Shown: piece after piece, positions 6,321 to 9,688 of the stretch
How the letters are laid out: every line of letters begins with the position of its first letter
How positions within the stretch are numbered: position 1 is the first letter of the stretch
Assembly: GCA_017379955.1 (NCBI GenBank)
Contig: JAFNVE010000031.1
Span: 1 to 9,688 of the forward strand
Length of the DNA: 9,688 nt
Direction: 5' to 3'
Origin: Tidjanibacter sp.
GTDB taxonomy: Bacteria; Bacteroidota; Bacteroidia; Bacteroidales; Rikenellaceae
Made by a program: the position numbers and the translations under genes
Notes under the pieces: model-generated
Databases searched by the model: none
Told to the model about the DNA's origin: nothing
The model's input: the letters and a program-made list of their open reading frames with translations, nothing else

Positions 6321-7589
6321 ATGAGTTCTACAATTATTTTAGCAATAGTAGCCGTAGTGGTTGTTACTCTGCTCTTGGTTGCCCTTCTGTTGGTTGCTAA
6401 GGCAAAGTTGACAAGCAGTGGTGCGGTGAAGATTGATATCAACGGTGGTGACACCGTTTTGGAGGTAGAGTCGGGCAACTCGTTGCTCACCACTCTTGCC
6501 TCGCAGGGTATCCACCTTCCTTCGGCTTGTGGTGGTCAGGGTTCGTGCGGTATGTGTAAGGTACAGGTGCTGAGCGGTGGTGGCGAGATTCTGCCCACCG
6601 AGGTTGGCTTCTTTACCCGCAAGCAGCAGAAAGACCATTGGCGTCTGGGTTGCCAGGTGAAGGTTAAGGAGGATATGGCCGTTAAGATTCCCGAGTCGGT
6701 TATGGGTATCAAGGAGTATGAGTGTACCGTTATCAGCAACAAGAACGTGGCTACCTTCATCAAGGAGTTCATCGTGCAGTTGCCCGAGGGTGCTCATATG
6801 GACTTTATCCCTGGCTCGTATGCTCAGATTAAGATTCCTAAGTTTGAGATTGACTACGATAAGGATATCGATAAGGCATCGATTGGCGATGAGTATCTGC
6901 CCGCTTGGAACAACTTCAAGATGTTTGACTTGAAGTGCGTGAACAAGGAGGATACCGTTCGTGCATACTCGATGGCTAACTATCCTGCTGAGGGTGACCG
7001 CTTTATGTTGACCGTTCGTATCGCTACTCCTCCCTTCAAGGCTGATCGCAGTGGCTTTATGGATGTTAACCCCGGTATCGCATCGTCGTATATCTTTACT
7101 TTGAAGCCCGGCGACAAGGTTATCATGAGTGGTCCTTATGGCGACTTCCACCCTCACTTCGACTCGAAGCGTGAGATGATTTGGGTAGGTGGTGGTGCCG
7201 GTATGGCTCCTCTGCGTGCTCAGATTATGCATATGACCAAGACCTTGAAGACCACCGACCGTGAGATGCACTACTTCTATGGTGCTCGTGCACTGAATGA
7301 GGTGTTCTACTTGCAGGACTTCCTCGGTTTGGAGAAGGACTTCCCCAACTTCCACTTCCACTTGGCTCTGGACCGTCCCGATCCCGCAGCCGATGCAGCA
7401 GGCGTGAAGTATACCGCAGGTTTTGTTCACAATGTTATGTATGAGACCTATCTGAAGGACCACGAGGAGCCTGAGGATGTAGAGTACTACATGTGCGGTC
7501 CTGGCCCTATGTCGAAGGCCGTAGTTGGTATGCTCGATAGCCTTGGCGTTCCCGCTGAGAATATCATGTACGATAACTTTGGCGGTTAG
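6321..7589 (+). CDS. nqrF: Na+-translocating NADH:quinone reductase subunit F (NADH dehydrogenase, FAD, 2Fe-2S)
   Basis: This 422-aa protein is the electron-input subunit: it oxidises NADH in the cytoplasm and passes electrons to NqrD/E. It has an N-terminal membrane anchor (about 4-26), then a ferredoxin-type 2Fe-2S domain with ligands C70-x5-C76-x2-C79 and C111, a flavin-binding beta barrel with RAYSMANYP (214-222), and an NAD-binding Rossmann-like domain with VGGGAGMAPLR (289-299), FYGAR (319-323) and CGPGPM (392-397). It ends in the family-typical DNFGG with the terminal aromatic that stacks on FAD. All cofactor residues are present and the length is slightly above the Vibrio protein (about 408 aa). 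A purine-rich AAAGAGAGAAA lies upstream of the ATG. It is the last gene of the operon, with a terminator 21 nt after the stop. The maturation factors nqrM and apbE, often near nqr in proteobacteria, are not here. Confidence 0.98.
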   Translation: MSSTIILAIVAVVVVTLLLVALLLVAKAKLTSSGAVKIDINGGDTVLEVESGNSLLTTLASQGIHLPSACGGQGSCGMCKVQVLSGGGEILPTEVGFFTRKQQKDHWRLGCQVKVKEDMAVKIPESVMGIKEYECTVISNKNVATFIKEFIVQLPEGAHMDFIPGSYAQIKIPKFEIDYDKDIDKASIGDEYLPAWNNFKMFDLKCVNKEDTVRAYSMANYPAEGDRFMLTVRIATPPFKADRSGFMDVNPGIASSYIFTLKPGDKVIMSGPYGDFHPHFDSKREMIWVGGGAGMAPLRAQIMHMTKTLKTTDREMHYFYGARALNEVFYLQDFLGLEKDFPNFHFHLALDRPDPAADAAGVKYTAGFVHNVMYETYLKDHEEPEDVEYYMCGPGPMSKAVVGMLDSLGVPAENIMYDNFGG

Positions 7590-7610
7590 TCTGCCGAGGT
7601 TTGATAGAGA

Positions 7611-7646
7611 AGAGTGCGATGCAGTGATGTGTCGCACTCTTTTTTT
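7611..7646 (+). terminator. Intrinsic terminator of the nqr operon
   Basis: AGAGTGCGA (7611-7619) pairs perfectly with TCGCACTCT (7632-7640) around a 12-nt loop. A run of T from the end of the 3' arm to 7646 follows. It lies 21 nt after the nqrF stop. Its T-run also supplies the -33 TTTG of the next promoter. Confidence 0.88.
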
Positions 7647-7674
7647 GCGATTGTGGCAGAAAGTTCTATCTTTG
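7644..7674 (+). promoter_or_regulatory. Bacteroidetes promoter of the SemiSWEET gene
   Basis: TTTG at 7644-7647, a spacer of exactly 19 bp, then TATCTTTG at 7667-7674 form a full match to the TTTG-N19-TAnnTTTG consensus. The predicted start is near 7681, about 21 nt before the ATG at 7702. The -33 element is embedded in the nqr terminator T-run. Confidence 0.75.
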
Positions 7675-7701
7675 TTGTGGGTTATATATAATAATAGGTA
7701 T

Positions 7702-7980
7702 ATGGATATTGCTTCTTTTATTGGGTCGGTGGCTGCTGTTGCTATGGTGCTTGGCTATTTGCCCCAGACCGTACAAACTCTGCGCACTCGCTCTACAGAT
7801 GATATTTCGCTCGGCTCGTTTTTGCTGATGGCACTTGGCGCCTCTATGTTTATGGTTCAGGGCTTCCTCACGGGTAACTTACCACTCGCTATTGCCAATC
7901 TGTGTACTACCACTATGAGTTCGATTATATTTGGTATCAAACTCCACAACGACCTGCGTAAACGCCGCGAGGGTAGATAG
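7702..7980 (+). CDS. SemiSWEET-family sugar transporter (PQ-loop / MtN3 repeat)
   Basis: This 92-aa protein has three membrane helices (about 3-20, 37-56, 61-80) and the PQ-loop signature LGYLPQTVQTLRTRSTDDIS at residues 18-37, with Pro21-Gln22 as the hinge of helix 1. Asn66 in the third helix (AIANLCTT) sits where bacterial SemiSWEETs have their substrate-contacting Asn. Size and topology are those of a SemiSWEET half-transporter, which works as a homodimer for mono- or disaccharide facilitation in the inner membrane. The sugar cannot be told from the sequence. I use the ATG at 7702 rather than longer in-frame openings upstream, because those would cross the nqr terminator and the promoter. 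The tail is basic (LRKRREGR), which suggests a cytoplasmic C terminus under the positive-inside rule. It is monocistronic as far as seen. Confidence 0.85.
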   Translation: MDIASFIGSVAAVAMVLGYLPQTVQTLRTRSTDDISLGSFLLMALGASMFMVQGFLTGNLPLAIANLCTTTMSSIIFGIKLHNDLRKRREGR

Positions 7981-8006
7981 AGTGGGGTAGTGCCGTTGCT
8001 CGAATT

Positions 8007-8031
8007 ACTCATTTATGGGTAAAAAGTGAGT
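8007..8031 (+). other. Hairpin after the SemiSWEET gene, without a U-run
   Basis: ACTCATTT (8007-8014) pairs with AAGTGAGT (8024-8031; one G-U pair) around a 9-nt loop. The following sequence is G-rich rather than T-rich, so it is not a canonical intrinsic terminator. It may protect the mRNA 3' end or be coincidental. Apart from this and the next promoter, I see nothing in 7981-8117. Confidence 0.3.
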
Positions 8032-8081
8032 GGGGGAGTGAAAATTATTCCGAAAATATGGTTGTTAATTAAATAATTTGT

Positions 8082-8089
8082 TAAATTTG
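8082..8089 (+). promoter_or_regulatory. Bacteroidetes -7 box for the 8118 gene
   Basis: TAAATTTG matches TAnnTTTG. Candidate -33 elements are imperfect: TATG at 8057-8060 with 21-bp spacing, or TTG at 8062-8064 with 17-bp spacing. The start would be near 8096, leaving a leader of about 22 nt ending in the A-rich AACCAAAAAGAA typical of Bacteroidetes initiation regions. Confidence 0.6.
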
Positions 8090-8117
8090 TATCACAAACA
8101 ACTAAAACCAAAAAGAA

Positions 8118-8408
8118 ATGGCAAAATTAAGAACTCTGAAAAAGGATATTGACTACCTGGTAAACGAGGTGGCATACGATTGCTATTTGGCACTCTATTT
8201 CAATCCCGACAAGTATTCCGAGATTGTAGCAATTATGGAGGAGGCAGTTGATTTGAGAAACAACCTCTTCGAGTTGGCAAACAATCCCGCTGACAAGCAT
8301 AACGCATCGTTGGTACGCAAGCACTACGCATTTGTTCACCAGCAGATGTTCGAGAAGATTGACGACCTCTTCGTTAAGTTGAGCGAGGCTACCAAGATTG
8401 GCAAATAG
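8118..8408 (+). CDS. Small conserved-looking helical protein of unknown function
   Basis: This 96-aa soluble protein belongs to no family I can name. It has no signal peptide, membrane segment or cysteine cluster; there is a single Cys at residue 22. Most of it should be alpha-helical: MAKLRTLKKDIDYLVNEVAYDCYLALY (about 1-27), a helix with IVAIMEEAVDLRNNLFELA, and a last helix with HQQMFEKIDDLFVKLSEATK, joined by polar turns at NPDKYSE and NNPADKHN. The mix of acidic, basic and Leu-heptad-like residues suggests a helical bundle or oligomer. It has its own promoter and a strong terminator, so it is a free-standing small gene, and its AT-rich A-run leader is that of an efficiently translated Bacteroidetes message. 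It resembles hypothetical proteins common in Bacteroidales genomes, but that is an impression, not a search. Coding confidence is high; function is unknown. Confidence 0.85.
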   Translation: MAKLRTLKKDIDYLVNEVAYDCYLALYFNPDKYSEIVAIMEEAVDLRNNLFELANNPADKHNASLVRKHYAFVHQQMFEKIDDLFVKLSEATKIGK

Positions 8409-8432
8409 TTTTTCGGACTACAACAATTCCCT

Positions 8433-8470
8433 AACGGGCAGAACTTTCGATGTTCTGCCCGTTGTTTTTT
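8433..8470 (+). terminator. Intrinsic terminator of the 8118 gene
   Basis: AACGGGCAGAAC (8433-8444) pairs perfectly over 12 bp with GTTCTGCCCGTT (8452-8463) around a 7-nt loop. TTTTTT at 8465-8470 follows. It lies 24 nt after the stop and is a textbook strong terminator. Confidence 0.92.
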
Positions 8471-8491
8471 GTAAATACTTTTCTAACTTTG
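8462..8491 (+). promoter_or_regulatory. Bacteroidetes promoter of the structured leader / lipoprotein unit
   Basis: TTG at 8462-8464, a 19-bp spacer, then TAACTTTG at 8484-8491 match the consensus. The predicted start is near 8498. The -33 element lies in the 3' arm of the preceding terminator. No other TAnnTTTG lies between here and the lipoprotein ATG, so the lipoprotein message probably carries the whole leader. Confidence 0.65.
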
Positions 8492-8497
8492 TGGCAA

Positions 8498-8741
8498 CAT
8501 ATTGATTTTACGCGGAAAGTGTAAGTTTATTCTCTCTGAACGAACGTAGGAAATTCAAACAGTAAAGAGAATGAGCAAACATCTTCCTGCGTCATACCCT
8601 TGCGGTATGGCGTGGGCTGTTGCTTATTTTATTTACGAAGGTTCCTACGCCTGTTCAGGTAAGATAATGCTTTCAGCACCACGCTTTCTTTTTTTATTAT
8701 ACCGCTACTGAGGTGTTGGGTAGCCCAAACAATGCCCTATT
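8498..8741 (+). ncRNA. Structured leader RNA candidate (riboswitch/attenuator-like or small RNA)
   Basis: This stretch of about 245 nt without a convincing gene can fold into nested helices. P0: GCG (8512-8514) with CGC (8682-8684) and GUGU (8519-8522) with GCAC (8676-8679). P1: UCUGAAC (8535-8541) with GUUCAGG (8653-8659). P2: CGUAGGAA (8545-8552) with UUCCUACG (8642-8649). P3: 11 bp, 8568-8578 with 8620-8630. P4: 13 continuous pairs, 8586-8598 with 8604-8616, loop CUUGC. A U-tract (8685-8691, UUUCUUU, continuing UUUU to 8695) follows directly. Alternative helices exist: 8526-8535 with 8566-8575, and 8610-8619 with 8674-8684. I do not recognise a named family. It could act in cis on the lipoprotein gene or be released as an RNA of about 190-200 nt. 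A small open frame runs through part of it. Confidence 0.6.
8571..8711 (+). CDS. Possible 46-codon small ORF inside the leader RNA
   Basis: An ATG at 8571 opens a 46-codon frame ending in TGA at 8709-8711, with peptide features such as YEGSYACSGKIMLSAPR and a hydrophobic Leu/Tyr-rich end. An AAAGAG purine stretch lies 3-8 nt ahead of the ATG. The frame spans exactly the region with the strongest RNA pairing, so the apparent conservation pressure may be on the RNA. It could be a leader peptide for attenuation, or spurious. I think spurious translation of a structured RNA is more likely. Confidence 0.2.
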   Translation: MSKHLPASYPCGMAWAVAYFIYEGSYACSGKIMLSAPRFLFLLYRY

Positions 8742-9688
8742 ATGAAACGTTTACTAACTTGTGTCGCACTAATTACTATAATGGTGGGGTGCAAAGAACC
8801 ATTACCCGAAGAGCCTATCATTCCCGATGGTAAGTTGCCTATTAATTTGTCGCTGAGTACCACTCGCGCTAATGATAGCTCCTACGAGGCGGGCGACCAA
8901 ATCGGCCTCTATGTGGCGAATTATGCCGACGGCGCTGCAACTCAGCTCGCTAATTCGGGTAATCACGTTAACAATATGCAGTTCACCCTGAACGATAATA
9001 GTTGGACCCCCGCAACCAAGATATATTGGAAAGACAAATCGACCCGTGCTGATTTCTACGCCTATTATCCCTATCAGAGCACTGTTGCCGATGTTACTGC
9101 TATGCCCGTAAGTGTTCAGGCTGACCAAAGCAGTGAGGATAACTATTGGGCAAGTGACCTGCTTTGGGGTAAAACCTCGGGTGTTGCACCTACCGAGTCG
9201 GTGGTGAATATCGCTACCAGCCACGCACTGAGTAATCTGCTGATTTATGTTGAGCCGGGCTATGGCTTTACCGCTGAGAGCCTTGATGCGGCAAATGTGA
9301 GCGTTGAGATTAATAATGTCAAGACCGCCGGCACACTTAATCTCATCAATGGAGTTGTGACAGCTTCGGGCGAGTCGGGCACTATCACACCTTGGAATAC
9401 AGGCGAGTACTATCGTGCCCTTGTTGTTCCTCAAACCGTTGCCGAAGAAACCACTCTGATTACCGTGACGGTAGATGGCAAAGCCCACACCATTAAACGT
9501 AGTTTTACCTTTGTGGCGAATACTCAGCATAAGTTTGTAGTGCGTATTGAGAAAGACTTTGAAACCAAAGTCACCCTCAGCATCAACCCTTGGAATCAAG
9601 ACCCCAACATTAATGGTGATATTGCCATGCCCAATAATGAGATTTGGTATACATCGACCACTGGGAATATAATAGGATTTATGCCTGA
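8742..9688 (+). CDS. Fimbrillin-family surface lipoprotein, probably with C-terminal BspA-type LRR (3' end outside the window)
   Basis: 315 codons are visible and the frame is open at the window edge. The N terminus is a lipoprotein signal: MKR, hydrophobic core, lipobox M-V-G-C with the lipidated Cys at residue 17, then an acidic/Pro linker (KEPLPEEPIIPDG). Residues about 31-285 look like the Mfa1/FimA-type fimbrillin fold of Bacteroidales: TTRA (40-43), EAGDQIGLYV (49-58), DFYAYYPY (104-111), DLLWGK (139-144), ALVVPQTV (226-233) and a closing strand ending NPWNQD. From residue 297 MPNNEIWYTSTTGNIIGF resembles the segment that opens BspA-like leucine-rich-repeat regions in Bacteroidales surface proteins, so the missing part may be an LRR domain. 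It should be exported, lipidated, and displayed on the outer membrane. No ribosome-binding site is visible and the only promoter is upstream of the structured leader. The downstream domain is inference; fimbrillin-like lipoprotein is fairly sure. Confidence 0.83.
   Translation, partial: MKRLLTCVALITIMVGCKEPLPEEPIIPDGKLPINLSLSTTRANDSSYEAGDQIGLYVANYADGAATQLANSGNHVNNMQFTLNDNSWTPATKIYWKDKSTRADFYAYYPYQSTVADVTAMPVSVQADQSSEDNYWASDLLWGKTSGVAPTESVVNIATSHALSNLLIYVEPGYGFTAESLDAANVSVEINNVKTAGTLNLINGVVTASGESGTITPWNTGEYYRALVVPQTVAEETTLITVTVDGKAHTIKRSFTFVANTQHKFVVRIEKDFETKVTLSINPWNQDPNINGDIAMPNNEIWYTSTTGNIIGFMP

Noticed and set aside
6339..7637. 432-aa minus-strand open frame across nqrF
   Set aside because: It is an antisense shadow whose start lies inside the nqr terminator; the His/Val/Leu-rich translation matches no family.
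7525..7701. 59-residue N-terminal extension of the SemiSWEET frame
   Set aside because: It would overlap nqrF and run through the nqr terminator and the SemiSWEET promoter; the family length fits the ATG at 7702.
8668..8678. Small UGCU-UUC-AGCA hairpin as the terminator before the lipoprotein gene
   Set aside because: Only 4 bp and separated from the U-tract by 6 nt; the longer 8610-8619/8674-8684 pairing is a better candidate.
8716..8728. UUGGG-UAG-CCCAA hairpin ahead of the lipoprotein ATG
   Set aside because: It is a 5-bp stem with a 3-nt loop, 13 nt before the start codon; too small to support a regulatory call on its own.
8802..9599. 265-aa minus-strand open frame at the right end
   Set aside because: It is antisense to the fimbrillin-like lipoprotein, whose plus frame has a clear lipobox and family motifs.
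1..9688. tRNA, rRNA, CRISPR array, insertion sequence or recombinase site
   Set aside because: I saw no cloverleaf, rRNA core sequence, regularly spaced repeats, terminal inverted repeats with a transposase, or target duplications.

Overview
The window looks like chromosomal DNA of an anaerobic gut-type member of the Bacteroidales, possibly close to Alistipes/Rikenellaceae (the genus is a guess). The evidence is the Bacteroidetes promoter form (TTTG or TTG, about 19 bp, TAnnTTTG) upstream of five transcription units, the near absence of Shine-Dalgarno sequences, a complete nqrABCDEF operon, and a fimbrillin-type surface lipoprotein.

Layout. Positions 1-1410 are on the minus strand: tatD-like hydrolase, then tcdA, then the first nine codons of a further gene leaving the window. 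A 213-bp divergent intergenic region (1411-1623) carries a minus-strand promoter for tatD and a plus-strand promoter with a perfect palindrome for nqr. Positions 1624-7589 hold nqrA-nqrB-nqrC-nqrD-nqrE-nqrF, which encode the Na+-pumping NADH:quinone oxidoreductase, closed by an intrinsic terminator at 7611-7646. Next come a SemiSWEET sugar transporter (7702-7980), a small unrecognised helical protein (8118-8408) with its own promoter and terminator, a leader of about 245 nt with extensive base pairing (8498-8741), and the 5' part of a fimbrillin-like lipoprotein (8742 to the edge) that seems to run into a BspA-type leucine-rich-repeat region.

How it works together. The six Nqr subunits form one membrane complex. 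NqrF takes electrons from NADH (FAD, 2Fe-2S); NqrD/NqrE carry them through the membrane on conserved cysteines; NqrC and NqrB carry covalent FMN; NqrA and NqrB handle the quinone; Na+ is exported.

The most unusual item is NqrC, which carries an extra N-terminal rubredoxin/rubrerythrin-type iron domain (CxxC-x12-CxxC) fused ahead of its single membrane helix, so the complex would gain a mononuclear iron site on the cytoplasmic face. The second is the 8498-8741 leader. Nested and mutually exclusive helices end in a U-tract, as expected of a riboswitch/attenuator or a stand-alone small RNA in front of the surface lipoprotein gene. No tRNA, rRNA, insertion sequence or CRISPR array was seen.
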